Shown: positions 23,901 through 30,711 of the stretch, piece after piece | How the letters are laid out: every line of letters begins with the position of its first letter | Position numbering within the stretch: position 1 is the stretch's first letter | DNA from: Acidimicrobiia bacterium | Lineage (GTDB): Bacteria > Actinomycetota > Acidimicrobiia > Acidimicrobiales > Bin134 | Direction of reading: 5' to 3' | NCBI GenBank assembly: GCA_022821445.1 | Contig: JAJEDQ010000198.1 | Location: forward strand, 1 to 32,128 | DNA length: 32,128 nt | The notes under the pieces: model-generated | Databases searched by the model: none | What the model was told of the DNA's origin: nothing | Seen by the model: the letters and a program-made list of their open reading frames with translations, nothing else | Translations under genes and position numbers: made by a program

Positions 23901-24466
23901 CCCAGGGCCAGATTGACGATATTCGACAAAGCCGTCGGGAGCTTCGCAAGATCATTCGCAAGATCGACGAGGAGATCGTCAGCGTGTTCTCGTCGGCCTA
24001 TGCCGATGTGGAGCGCAACTTCTCCGATCTGTTCCAGACGCTGTTTCCCGGTGGCGAGGGCAAGCTGCGGCTCACCCAGCCCGACGCCCTGCTGGACACC
24101 GGGGTGGAGATCGAGGCCCGACCGTCGGGCAAGAACATCCGCCGCCTGAGCCTGCTGTCGGGAGGGGAGCGCTCGCTTACCGCGCTGGCCTTTCTGTTCG
24201 CGGTGTTCCGCAGCCGTCCTTCTCCGTTCTATGTCATGGACGAGGTGGAGGCGGCTCTCGATGACGTCAATCTGCACCGCTTCCTTCATCTCATCGACGA
24301 GTTCCGTGCTGATGCCCAGCTGCTGATAGTCAGCCACCAAAAGCGCACGATGGAAGCGGCCGATTGCCTCTACGGCGTTTCCATGAAGCCGGGGGGCAGC
24401 TCGAAGGTGCTTTCCGAAAAAGTGGTGGTAGCCTCACAATCGAAGGTACTTCTCGAACAAGGCTGA
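20972..24466 (+). CDS. smc: Chromosome segregation protein SMC
   Basis: SMC is the ATPase backbone of the bacterial condensin that loads at ParB/parS and aligns chromosome arms. The 1164-residue protein has the full layout: N-terminal ATPase lobe with Walker A GPNGSGKSN (31-39); a first coiled coil rich in E, R, A and Q; a hinge at roughly 500-640 (GIDGVVGTLLEVVDIDRGWE and following); and a second coiled coil. The C-terminal lobe has the ABC signature LLSGGERSLTALAFLFAVF and Walker B FYVMDEVEAALDD. The start is GTG 20972 and agrees with the usual M-x-L-K-x-L-x-L-x-G-F-K-S-F. No scpA or scpB is in the window. Its stop codon is inside a 35-base tandem duplication that also creates the htrA start. 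Confidence 0.97.
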   Translation: MFLKALTLKGFKSFADPTTLVFEPGVTAIVGPNGSGKSNVVDAVAWTLGAQAPTSVRSAKMEDVIFAGTASRSALGRAEVSLSIDNSSRLLPIEFEEVTITRTLFRSGDSTYAINGVPCRLLDIQELLSDSGVGRQQHVIVSQRQIEGVLSARPEDRRAVIEEAAGVLKYRRRKEKSERRLAASEANLTRLSDVVREIRRQLRPLERQAEAARRHGGLVAELGGLRRHLAGQEIDQLRRRVRQLTQDQAADRREMEQLSVQVEAVDRDLAAAESQLSATDGQDISDALMRFEGLTERLRGMEALMSERRLRLQRERNAGVDEDVVATLEAESNRLARELREVEDAATALAPDEAGVADAEQQLEQLRLLFDERWGDQNLPLSAADAPRIKGELRILEASIQRDQAESDRLGRNLGELEGRQQALVEELDRCWAEATSVEEAEQSQRHELDRADRLVDEARAASEQQRAALAEIVGERHAWEARREALSLALDEARDQSGAQRLAGIDGVVGTLLEVVDIDRGWEAAFEAAAGEAVAAVVATDTEVAMRAIATLEADNVSGAVLALSGSGPAAATPAVGVPLRSHVRSSVAGMDQLLDALVGSVGVVESSEQAAAAAIADPSAVVVTRRGDRFSPLGWRVGVRRSGATRGLLDEAEQALARASEAEVTAKEDLVVVDRRREEAEEQAAQARQTSLSQSEALETARGRAAAVERELRDVEVGIAALGPRCGELDARIAEDRRRAGELQEELPEHEAREAEHQARVESMNRERNELSHKSHAVSTLRSDYRIRAAGLEERRRLLSTQRDDIERRLSEMAQARAEVASRREAVDLRLAVVDQLTGLLARRVQEAGHQLEGLRRRRARESEAARAAARRLEELRSQRAQAEARLGQCQERDRSAEIELAEAGIRLEAAVDRCRRELDCEPGEAVAAECPPLEPGVAPADRIRALEQELRIMGPVNPLALEEYEALSERYEFTQGQIDDIRQSRRELRKIIRKIDEEIVSVFSSAYADVERNFSDLFQTLFPGGEGKLRLTQPDALLDTGVEIEARPSGKNIRRLSLLSGGERSLTALAFLFAVFRSRPSPFYVMDEVEAALDDVNLHRFLHLIDEFRADAQLLIVSHQKRTMEAADCLYGVSMKPGGSSKVLSEKVVVASQSKVLLEQG

Positions 24467-24531
24467 GGACTCACCACTCAAGATGAGTAACGAGCCGCTG
24501 GAAACTCACCACACAAAATGAGCAACGAGCC
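24462..24531. repeat. Back-to-back 35-base duplication at the smc-htrA junction, with a 12-codon mini-ORF
   Basis: Unit 1 (24462-24496) and unit 2 (24497-24531) are directly adjacent and match at about 29 of 35 positions. Unit 1 includes the smc stop and an ATGAGTAACGAGCC. Unit 2 has the equivalent ATGAGCAACGAGCC that starts htrA. The first ATG (24483) opens MSNEPLETHHTK, whose TGA (24519-24521) overlaps the htrA start as ATGA. Confidence 0.85.
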
Positions 24532-25939
24532 TGAAGATCCCCGGTCGGAGTGGGATCCCCTGGGGTGGGAACTGGAAGGCCCAGCCGAGCAGCCCAGAAA
24601 CTTGCCAGTCCCCCGCACCGTGGAGCCAGCCCCCCGCACCGCGGAGGTGATGTCCTGGGGGCCGACAGGAGATCGGTCGAGCCAATCCCGCAATCCCGCA
24701 GTGGTCATGCTGGTGACGTCGGTGGTCTTGGCCGTACTTGGGCTGGTGGGCATCGGGATCGGCGTCGGAAGCGTCTTCTTCAATCAGGATGCCCCTCCTC
24801 CTGAGATAGTCGTGGTCTCCGGGCCGCAGGTGGTGAGTGCCTCGCCGCAGGAATTGCCGCCGCTCCAGACACCGCTGGTCGTGGCGCCCCCCGACCCGTC
24901 GCCGTCCGGCGAGTCCTCTGACTCGGGCCAATCGGAGGCGCCCTTGGTGCTCGGCGATCCGGTGGTGGCAGTGGCCCGTGCGGTCATTCCCTCGGTAGTG
25001 CTCATTGAGGTGAACGTGGATGCATTGGATCAAGAATCCCCAGCGCCTCCTGATCTGAACCCGGATAGCCCTGACCTTGAGTCGGAGATCCCCGAGGGTG
25101 CTCCGACGTACGGACAGGGCTCGGGGATCATCTACGACGCGTCCGGCCTCATTCTCACCAACGCCCACGTTCTCGGTGAGGCCGAGACAGTGAGGATTCA
25201 ATTTGCCGACGGGGTCCGGACGGAGGGCGTGGTGGTGGGCGCAGCACCGGCCATTGACGTGGGTTTGGTGAGGGTCGATACCGACATGACGCTGACGCCC
25301 GCGGTCTTTGCCGACCGGTCAACCGTCGAAGTGGGACAGCTGGCCGTGGCAGTGGGCAGCCCGTTCGGATTGCAGCAGTCGGTGACTTCCGGGATCGTGA
25401 GCGCAGTGGGGCGAGCGGTGAGAGAGGGGACCGGCGACAGTGCCTTTGTGGAGATGATCCAGACCGATGCTCCCATTAACCGGGGCAATTCAGGGGGCGC
25501 CCTGGCCAACAGCAACGGTCAGGTCATCGGGATGAACACGCTTATCCAGACCGATGGTTCTTTTGGGAACATCGGATTGGGATTTGCCATCCCCTCTGAC
25601 ATCGCCCTCAACATCGCGCAGCGCATATTGAGCGGAGAGAGCACGGAACTGGGATATCTGGGCGTATACGGAACTGATCCGGAGATTGGCCATCCGGGTG
25701 CCCTGGTGGTGGAAGTGTCGCCCGATACTCCTGCCGAAAGAGCCGGGTTGATGGCTGGGGATTTGATCGTGCTGATCGATAATGAGGTGGTTTCAACGTT
25801 CACCGAGCTGGCGGCCAAGGTTCAGTTCCGCGTTCCGGGAACGGAAGTGGAGCTGGAGGTGGTCCGCGACGGCGAGCACATCCATCTCACCGTGGCCATC
25901 GGCTCTCGGCCATCCTTCGAAGAGCCCGACGAGGAGTAA
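24518..25939 (+). CDS. HtrA/DegP-type membrane-anchored serine protease with PDZ domain
   Basis: The 473-residue protein has a roughly 60-residue Pro-rich cytoplasmic N-terminus, one transmembrane helix at 61-88 (VVMLVTSVVLAVLGLVGIG), a Pro/Ser-rich linker, then a trypsin-like protease domain outside the membrane. The catalytic triad is visible: H217 in TNAHVLGE, D247 in AIDVGLVRV and S325 in NRGNSGGAL. A PDZ domain follows from YLGVYGTDPE through VEVSPDTPAERAGLMAGDLIVLID to the end. HtrA proteases degrade or refold misfolded envelope proteins under stress. A position between smc and ftsY is unusual. Its start is the second copy of a duplicated junction, preceded by an overlapping 12-codon frame with nearly the same N-terminus. 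Confidence 0.94.
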   Translation: MSNEPEDPRSEWDPLGWELEGPAEQPRNLPVPRTVEPAPRTAEVMSWGPTGDRSSQSRNPAVVMLVTSVVLAVLGLVGIGIGVGSVFFNQDAPPPEIVVVSGPQVVSASPQELPPLQTPLVVAPPDPSPSGESSDSGQSEAPLVLGDPVVAVARAVIPSVVLIEVNVDALDQESPAPPDLNPDSPDLESEIPEGAPTYGQGSGIIYDASGLILTNAHVLGEAETVRIQFADGVRTEGVVVGAAPAIDVGLVRVDTDMTLTPAVFADRSTVEVGQLAVAVGSPFGLQQSVTSGIVSAVGRAVREGTGDSAFVEMIQTDAPINRGNSGGALANSNGQVIGMNTLIQTDGSFGNIGLGFAIPSDIALNIAQRILSGESTELGYLGVYGTDPEIGHPGALVVEVSPDTPAERAGLMAGDLIVLIDNEVVSTFTELAAKVQFRVPGTEVELEVVRDGEHIHLTVAIGSRPSFEEPDEE

Positions 25940-25947
25940 GGGTACGG

Positions 25948-26835
25948 GTGCGACTTCGGGATAGGTTGGCCACCGCTCGGGGGACTTTTTCGGGATTCTT
26001 GACTTCGGTGGTCTCCCGGGGGATAGACGACGAGACTTGGGAGGAGCTGGAGGACGCGTTGATCCTGGCCGACACCGGTGTTGGCACCACCACTGCACTG
26101 CTGGATCGGCTGAAAGAGCAGGCCAAAGCCGAGAAGATCACCGATCCTGGGGAGCTCGTGGCCCTGCTCAAGGCCCAGATGGCCGAGAGCTTGGGGGGCC
26201 ATGATCTCGAGCTGGGCATCGATGGCAGCCCCGCGGTGTGGTTGTTTGTGGGAGTGAACGGAGTGGGCAAGACCACAACCATCGGCAAGTTGGCAGCTCG
26301 AGAGGCGCAAAGCGGTCGCAATGCGGTGCTTGCCGCCGGGGACACGTTCCGAGCGGCCGCCGCCGAGCAGCTGGGCCTGTGGGCCGACCGATCGGGTGCC
26401 CAACTGGTGCGGGGAGCGGAGGGGGCTGATCCCAGCTCAGTCATCTATGACGCCATCGAACACGCCTCGGCGGCCGGCGTGCCCCTGGTTCTGGCCGACA
26501 CTGCCGGCCGTCTGCATACCCGCACCAACTTGATGGAGGAACTGTCCAAGATCTACCGAGTGGCCGGCAAGGGGCCGGGAACGGTTGCCGAGGTGCTGTT
26601 GGTGATCGACGCCAGCACCGGCCAGAACGGCCTAGCCCAGGCTCGCCGCTTCACCGAGTCGGCTGAGCTGACCGGCGTGGTGCTCACCAAGCTCGACGGG
26701 TCAGCCAAGGGCGGCATCGTCTTGGCGGTTCAAGACGAATTGGAGATCCCGGTGAAGCTGGTCGGTCTGGGGGAGGGAATCGACGATTTGATGGAATTCG
26801 ACGCCGACGAGTTTGTCGATGCCCTGTTCTCCTAG
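25948..26835 (+). CDS. ftsY: Signal recognition particle receptor FtsY
   Basis: FtsY is the membrane-associated GTPase that docks the SRP-ribosome complex at the translocon. The 295-residue protein is a compact NG form without a long acidic A domain. The four-helix N domain is at about 1-90. G1 is GVNGVGKTTTIGKLA near residue 101, followed by AAGDTFRAAAAEQLGLW, LADTAGRLHTRTNLMEEL, DASTGQNGLAQARRF, LTKLDGSAKGG and GLGEGIDDLMEFD. The start is GTG 25948, 8 bases after htrA, with GAGGAGTAAGGG as ribosome-binding region, so the two are co-transcribed. Its partner ffh follows at once. The stop codon is in a partial duplication (26827-26878). Confidence 0.96.
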   Translation: MRLRDRLATARGTFSGFLTSVVSRGIDDETWEELEDALILADTGVGTTTALLDRLKEQAKAEKITDPGELVALLKAQMAESLGGHDLELGIDGSPAVWLFVGVNGVGKTTTIGKLAAREAQSGRNAVLAAGDTFRAAAAEQLGLWADRSGAQLVRGAEGADPSSVIYDAIEHASAAGVPLVLADTAGRLHTRTNLMEELSKIYRVAGKGPGTVAEVLLVIDASTGQNGLAQARRFTESAELTGVVLTKLDGSAKGGIVLAVQDELEIPVKLVGLGEGIDDLMEFDADEFVDALFS

Positions 26836-26878
26836 CGATGCCCTTTCTGGTCAAGGGCCTGGCTTCCTAGCGATTCCC
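26827..26878. repeat. Partial 35-base-period duplication over the ftsY stop
   Basis: CCTAGCGAT at 26831-26839, containing the ftsY TAG, recurs at 26866-26874. Flanking similarity (CCTG-TTC/CCTGGCTTC before, CCC after) suggests a decayed 35-base tandem copy. It is weaker than the other junction repeats. Confidence 0.4.
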
Positions 26879-26913
26879 CTCCCGTCGGATGTCTAACCAG
26901 CACCGCTAGCGCG

Positions 26914-26919
26914 TAGTCT
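26914..26919 (+). promoter_or_regulatory. -10 box TAGTCT ahead of ffh
   Basis: TAGTCT ends 9 nt before ATG 26929, and no purine-rich ribosome-binding site lies between, so a leaderless or nearly leaderless ffh mRNA is likely. Confidence 0.4.
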
Positions 26920-26928
26920 GGGCAGCCC

Positions 26929-28359
26929 ATGTTCGACACGCTGAGCAACCGGTTCGAGGGCATTTTCAAGCGCATGCGGGGTCTGGGGACCCTGCGGGAG
27001 AGCGACGTCGACGAGGTGCTGCGCGAGATCCGCCTGGCTCTGTTGGACGCCGATGTCAACCTTCACGTGGTCCGCGGCTTCCAAGACCGGGTCCGCGAGC
27101 GGTGCGTGGGGGCCGAGGTCCACAAGGCACTCAACCCGGTTCAGCAGGTGATCAAGTTCGTTCATGAGGAGCTGATCGCTGCCTTGGGTGGTGAGACGCT
27201 GGAGATCTCTCATCCGGCCAAACCACCCACGGTGGTGCTGTTGGCCGGACTTCAGGGCTCGGGCAAGACCACCAACGCGGCCAAATTGGCCTCTTGGTTC
27301 AAACAGCAGGGCCGCAACCCCATGTTGGTGGGGGCCGACTTGCAGCGGCCGGCCGCGGTTGAGCAGCTCCGCACCTTGGGGTCTTCCATCGAGGTTCCGG
27401 TGTACAGCGAGCCCTCTGATCCGATTGCTGTGGCCCGGCAAGGCGTGGCTGAGGCCGTGGCTTCCAGCCGGGACGTGGTGATCTGCGACACCGCCGGTCG
27501 GCTGGCCATCGATAACGAGATGATGGACCAGATCGGGCGGATATCCGAAGCCATCGAACCCCACTACACCTTCCTCGTGGTCGACGCCATGACCGGCCAG
27601 GACGCGGTGGCTACTGCCGAGTCGTTCCACGTTGCTCTTGAGCTCGACGGGGTGATCCTCACCAAAGTGGACGGCGATGCTCGCGGCGGCGCGGCGCTGT
27701 CGGTGAAGGAAGTAGTCGGCCGGCCTATCGCCTTCTCCTCCACCGGCGAGAAGATCGACGAGTTCGAGCTGTTCCATCCCGACCGGGTGGCCAGCCGGAT
27801 ACTCGGCATGGGCGATGTGCTCACCCTGGTCGAGAAGGCCGAACAGGTATATGAGGAGGCCGAAGCCGAGACGGCTGCCGCCAAACTGCTGGAGGGAGAG
27901 TTCACCCTGGAGGACTTCTTGGAGCAGATGCGCCAGCTCAAGAAGATGGGCTCGCTCCAGAATCTGGTGGGGATGCTTCCCGGTGCGCCCCAGGAATTGC
28001 GCAAAGCCGAGATCGAGGATGATCGAATCGCCCAGGTTGAGGCCATCATCTGCTCGATGACTCCTGAGGAGCGGGCCGCGCCCCGGATGATCGACGGTTC
28101 CCGCCGTCAGAGGATCGCCGCTGGTTCGGGTACCCGCCCCTCGGAGGTCTCCCAGCTCTTGCGGCAGTTCAGCGAGGTGCAGCGGATGATGAAGCGGATG
28201 GGGAGCAAAGGTCCCGGTTCGGGCCGAAAGAAGCCCAAGAAGGGCCGAAAGGGGAGTCGGGTGACGCCGCCGGGCGGCCAGCAGAAGAAGACGGGCAAGT
28301 CCAAGTTGACCTTACCGGGCTTGGAAGACGGGGAATTCGATCTCTCCTCCCTGAGGTAG
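26929..28359 (+). CDS. ffh: Signal recognition particle protein Ffh
   Basis: Ffh is the SRP54 GTPase that binds signal sequences together with 4.5S RNA and pairs with FtsY. The 476-residue protein has the N domain (MFDTLSNRFEGIFKRMRGLG), G1 GLQGSGKTTNAAKLA (from about 105), GADLQRPAAVEQL, CDTAGRLAID, DAMTGQDAVATA, LTKVDGDARGGAALS and GEKIDEFELFHPDR. The methionine-containing M domain is at about 300-430 (FTLEDFLEQMRQLKKMG, SQLLRQFSEVQRMMKRMG). A basic tail (GRKKPKKGRKGSR and on) precedes LPGLEDGEFDLSSLR. The SRP RNA gene is not in this window. It leads the SRP-ribosome block with rpsP 138 bases downstream. Confidence 0.97.
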   Translation: MFDTLSNRFEGIFKRMRGLGTLRESDVDEVLREIRLALLDADVNLHVVRGFQDRVRERCVGAEVHKALNPVQQVIKFVHEELIAALGGETLEISHPAKPPTVVLLAGLQGSGKTTNAAKLASWFKQQGRNPMLVGADLQRPAAVEQLRTLGSSIEVPVYSEPSDPIAVARQGVAEAVASSRDVVICDTAGRLAIDNEMMDQIGRISEAIEPHYTFLVVDAMTGQDAVATAESFHVALELDGVILTKVDGDARGGAALSVKEVVGRPIAFSSTGEKIDEFELFHPDRVASRILGMGDVLTLVEKAEQVYEEAEAETAAAKLLEGEFTLEDFLEQMRQLKKMGSLQNLVGMLPGAPQELRKAEIEDDRIAQVEAIICSMTPEERAAPRMIDGSRRQRIAAGSGTRPSEVSQLLRQFSEVQRMMKRMGSKGPGSGRKKPKKGRKGSRVTPPGGQQKKTGKSKLTLPGLEDGEFDLSSLR

Positions 28360-28380
28360 CCCATAGAGATTTTCGGCGGG

Positions 28381-28412
28381 TAGAGTTTTCCCATTCCGGC
28401 GGTCGGCGCCGG
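28381..28412 (+). promoter_or_regulatory. Probable rpsP promoter (-10 TAGAGT) and leader hairpin
   Basis: TAGAGT (28381-28386) resembles a -10 box; a near copy TAGAGA lies 17 bases upstream. Downstream of the expected start, CCGGCG (28396-28401) and CGCCGG (28407-28412) form a perfect 6-bp stem with a 5-base loop. There is no T run after it, so it reads as a leader structure of the rpsP operon rather than an ffh terminator. Confidence 0.35.
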
Positions 28413-28497
28413 TTCGTGCTTGCACTGGCACTGATGACGGGACGATCGGGCTCAGGACGCCCAATGGACCCAGGAAGACAGAAGGGCTGACCGGCTT

Positions 28498-29028
28498 GTG
28501 GCAGTAAGACTCCGGCTGATGCGGATGGGCAAGAAGAAGCAGCCCACGTACCGTGTGGTAGCCGCCGATTCCCGCAAAGCCCGCAACGGGCGATTCATCG
28601 AGATTGTGGGCACCTATAACCCCCGCCAAGAGCCGTCCTTGGTTGAGATCGACAATGAGCGGGCATTGCACTGGCTTCGCCATGGCGCTCAACCCAGCGA
28701 GCGGGTGCAGAAGCTGCTGGTTATCTCCGGCGCGTGGGAAGAGTTCACCGGTGAAGCCGGACCGCCGAAGGTTGCTCCTACGACAGTGACGAAAGCCGCA
28801 TCGGCGGAGGACTCTGAAGCCGCACCCGCTGAGGCCGAGCCAGCGGAGGACTCTGAAGCCGCACCCGCTGAAGCCGAGGCCGCTGAGGCTGTATCAGAGG
28901 TCGAGCCCGTTGAGGCGGCTGAGGATTCTGAGCCCGGATCGGTGGATGCAGATGACGCTGCATCGGAGGCCGAACCAGCCGAAGATTCTGAACAGGACGC
29001 CGAAAAAACCGAGGATGTTGAATCGTGA
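28498..29028 (+). CDS. rpsP: 30S ribosomal protein S16 with long acidic C-terminal tail
   Basis: The S16 core occupies residues 1-86: MAVRLRLMRMGKKKQPTYRV, VAADSRKARNGRFIEIVGTY and NPRQEPSLVEIDNERALHWL. S16 helps 30S assembly near h15/h17. The remaining 90 residues are a low-complexity acidic tail of Ala, Glu, Asp, Ser and Pro, including a 13-residue duplication (AEDSEAAPAEAEP / AEDSEAAPAEAEA). Some actinobacterial S16 proteins have such extensions; this one roughly doubles the protein. The start is GTG 28498, with AGAAGGG upstream at loose spacing. It overlaps khpA by GTGA and heads the rpsP-khpA-rimM-trmD unit. Confidence 0.95.
   Translation: MAVRLRLMRMGKKKQPTYRVVAADSRKARNGRFIEIVGTYNPRQEPSLVEIDNERALHWLRHGAQPSERVQKLLVISGAWEEFTGEAGPPKVAPTTVTKAASAEDSEAAPAEAEPAEDSEAAPAEAEAAEAVSEVEPVEAAEDSEPGSVDADDAASEAEPAEDSEQDAEKTEDVES
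28804..28878. repeat. In-frame 39-base tandem repeat in the rpsP tail
   Basis: A 36-base segment (28804-28839) recurs at 28843-28878 with one difference (G to A), period 39 bases, i.e. 13 codons. It lengthens the acidic S16 tail without breaking the frame. Confidence 0.9.
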
Positions 29029-29375
29029 ACGACACCGACTTTGGAGCCGAAGACCAGGACTACGAGGACGACGATTACCGCGACGATTACGAGGATGACG
29101 ATTTCGATGACGATGGCGACATCAACACCATCGAAGTCCCCACTGCTCGAACCGTTCTGGAATTCCTGGTCAAGTCGGTGGTGGAGAACCCCGATGATGT
29201 TGAAGTGGAAGTAGTCGAACGACAGGGTTCGGTCTCGCTGGAGGTCACAGTGGCCGAGGGGGACATGGGCCGGGTCATCGGCCGCAGGGGCCGGGTGGCC
29301 AACTCCATTCGAACCATCGTGCGGGCCGCGGCCAGCAAAGATGGCAGTTCCATCGACGTCGAGTTCGTCGACTGA
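29025..29375 (+). CDS. khpA: KH-domain RNA-binding protein KhpA with acidic N-terminal extension
   Basis: KhpA is a small RNA-binding protein found between rpsP and rimM in many bacteria, often acting with KhpB on RNA and cell division. The KH core is at about 37-116: ARTVLEFLVKSVVENPDDVE and the GxxG loop in GRVIGRRGRVANSIRTIVRA. The first 35 residues are an unusual run of Asp, Glu and Tyr (EDQDYEDDDYRDDYEDDDF), making the protein 116 residues instead of the usual 75-80. It starts at GTG 29025 inside the rpsP stop (GTGA), so translation is probably coupled. Its 3' end including the stop is duplicated 66 bases downstream, inside rimM. Confidence 0.9.
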   Translation: MNDTDFGAEDQDYEDDDYRDDYEDDDFDDDGDINTIEVPTARTVLEFLVKSVVENPDDVEVEVVERQGSVSLEVTVAEGDMGRVIGRRGRVANSIRTIVRAAASKDGSSIDVEFVD

Positions 29376-29919
29376 TCAACCTTCCGCACGACGGCAGGGT
29401 GGTGCGGACGCAGTTCCATCGACGTCGAGTTCGTCGACTGATCAACCCAAGGCGCCCCTTTTGCTGGAGATCGGCCGCGTCGACCGGGCTCATGGAATCC
29501 GGGGAGAGGTCGTGGTCACGTTGTGGACCAACCGCCTTGAGCGACTGGAAGTCGGGGCCGTGCTCTGCGCTGACTCCGGTGAGCTCACCGTGGCAGAGGC
29601 CCGGCCCTTTCAGCAGCGCTGGATTGTGCAGTTCTCAGAGATCAGCGACCGGAGTACCGCTGAGGCCTTGCGAGGCCTGCTGCTGAAGGCGGAGCCCATA
29701 TCCGATCCCGATGAGCTGTGGGTCCATGAGCTGATTGGCATGACAGTGTGCGAAACCAACGGTACAGAGCGAGGCCGGGTTGAATCAGTGCAGCCCAATC
29801 CGGCCAGCGACCTGCTGGTTTTGGAGTCCGGTGCCTTGGTACCCCTCACCTTCTTGCTGGAGCGAACAGGGGATCGATTGATTGTGGATGGGCCAGACGG
29901 TTTGTTCGACGAGATATGA
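29341..29919 (+). CDS. rimM: 16S rRNA processing protein RimM
   Basis: RimM binds S19 and assists maturation of the 30S head. The core begins LLEIGRVDRAHGIRGEVVVTLW, with the N-terminal barrel, and the PRC-barrel half is DELWVHELIGMTVCETNGTERGRVE to FLLERTGDRLIVDGPDGLF. Two starts are possible. ATG 29341 lies inside khpA and gives 192 residues whose first 36 are made of the duplicated khpA 3' end read in another frame (VPSTSSSSTDQP appears twice). TTG 29460 gives 153 residues, just before the conserved core, with AAGGCG as a weak ribosome-binding site. I list the longer frame, but the shorter protein is more like other RimM. The stop overlaps trmD as ATGA. Confidence 0.85.
   Translation: MAVPSTSSSSTDQPSARRQGGADAVPSTSSSSTDQPKAPLLLEIGRVDRAHGIRGEVVVTLWTNRLERLEVGAVLCADSGELTVAEARPFQQRWIVQFSEISDRSTAEALRGLLLKAEPISDPDELWVHELIGMTVCETNGTERGRVESVQPNPASDLLVLESGALVPLTFLLERTGDRLIVDGPDGLFDEI
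29344..29447. repeat. Perfect 38-base direct repeat spanning the khpA stop, 66-base period
   Basis: 29344-29381 and 29410-29447 are identical over 38 bases (GCAGTTCCATCGACGTCGAG then TTCGTCGACTGATCAACC). Copy 1 is the khpA 3' end with its TGA. Copy 2 lies in the rimM N-terminal coding frame. The 66-base period keeps the rimM frame. Confidence 0.95.
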
Positions 29920-30638
29920 GAGTCGACGTTTTCACCATCTTCCCGTCAATGTTCGAGGCGTTCTTGGGCTATGGAGTGATCGGGAGGGCGGTGGATCAGG
30001 GCCGGCTTGAAGTGCGTGTTCATGATCTCAGAGCGGGCGCGGGCGATCCCCACCGCTCGGTTGACGATTCCCCCTTCGGCGGCGGCGCGGGGATGGTGAT
30101 GATGCCAGAGCCCCTGTTCAACTCGGTAGAGCAGGCCGGCCCGCCTAGGCCCTTGTTACTTCTGGGGCCTGCTGGACGGCAGTTTGACCAGGTCGTCGCC
30201 CAGGAGCTGGTCTCTGGGGGCGGTTTCTCGCTGCTATGCGGTCGCTATGAGGGGGTAGACCAGAGAGTCCGGGACCACCTTGTGGACGGGGAGCTGTCCT
30301 TGGGAGACTTCGTGCTGGCCGGCGGCGAGGTCGGGGCGATGGCGGTTATCGAGGCAGTGGGCCGGCTGATTCCCGGCGTTCTGGGCAACGAGATGTCGGC
30401 CGCTGACGAGTCGTTCAGCGATGGTCTGCTGGAGTACCCCCACTACACCCGGCCTGCTGAGTTTCGGGGCTGGCCGGTGCCCGAAGTGCTGCGGTCGGGA
30501 GATCACGGTCGCGTGGACCGCTGGCGGAAAGCGCAGTCTCTGGCCCGAACGGTGGCCATGCGGCCAGACCTGATCGATGCCCGTGGCGGTTTGACCGACG
30601 CGGAGCAGGCGCTTCTGGAAGAGTTCGGCCTCGCCTGA
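29916..30638 (+). CDS. trmD: tRNA (guanine(37)-N(1))-methyltransferase TrmD
   Basis: TrmD methylates G37 next to the anticodon of a subset of tRNAs, preventing +1 frameshifting; it acts as a dimer with a SPOUT trefoil knot. The 240-residue protein opens MRVDVFTIFPSMFEAFLGYG, then DDSPFGGGAGMVMMPEPL. The knot and SAM site are LLCGRYEGVDQRV and SLGDFVLAGGEVGAMAVIEAVGRLIPGVLGN. The C-terminal domain has LLEYPHYTRPAEFRGWPVPEVL and GDHGRVDRWR. The length is normal. It starts at ATG 29916 in the rimM stop (ATGA). Confidence 0.97.
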   Translation: MRVDVFTIFPSMFEAFLGYGVIGRAVDQGRLEVRVHDLRAGAGDPHRSVDDSPFGGGAGMVMMPEPLFNSVEQAGPPRPLLLLGPAGRQFDQVVAQELVSGGGFSLLCGRYEGVDQRVRDHLVDGELSLGDFVLAGGEVGAMAVIEAVGRLIPGVLGNEMSAADESFSDGLLEYPHYTRPAEFRGWPVPEVLRSGDHGRVDRWRKAQSLARTVAMRPDLIDARGGLTDAEQALLEEFGLA

Positions 30639-30648
30639 TCAAGGCGGG

Positions 30649-30687
30649 TATGATTTCCCCTTGCGCCCCAAAGCCTGAGATGGGCGC
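30649..30687 (+). promoter_or_regulatory. rplS promoter (-10 TATGAT) and leader stem-loop
   Basis: TATGAT (30649-30654) is a strong -10 match. The predicted leader carries GCGCCC (30663-30668) pairing with GGGCGC (30682-30687) around a 13-base loop, then AAGAGGCG before the rplS ATG. L19 leader RNAs that autoregulate rplS are known in other phyla; this could be an analogous element, which is inference. Upstream, CGCCT-GATCA-AGGCG over the trmD stop is a short inverted repeat without a T run. Confidence 0.4.
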
Positions 30688-30711
30688 TGAAGTACTCACA
30701 AGAGGCGTGCC

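Noticed and set aside
30634..30648. Inverted repeat at the trmD stop as a terminator
   Set aside because: Only a 5-bp stem and no following T run; transcription probably continues or overlaps the rplS promoter.
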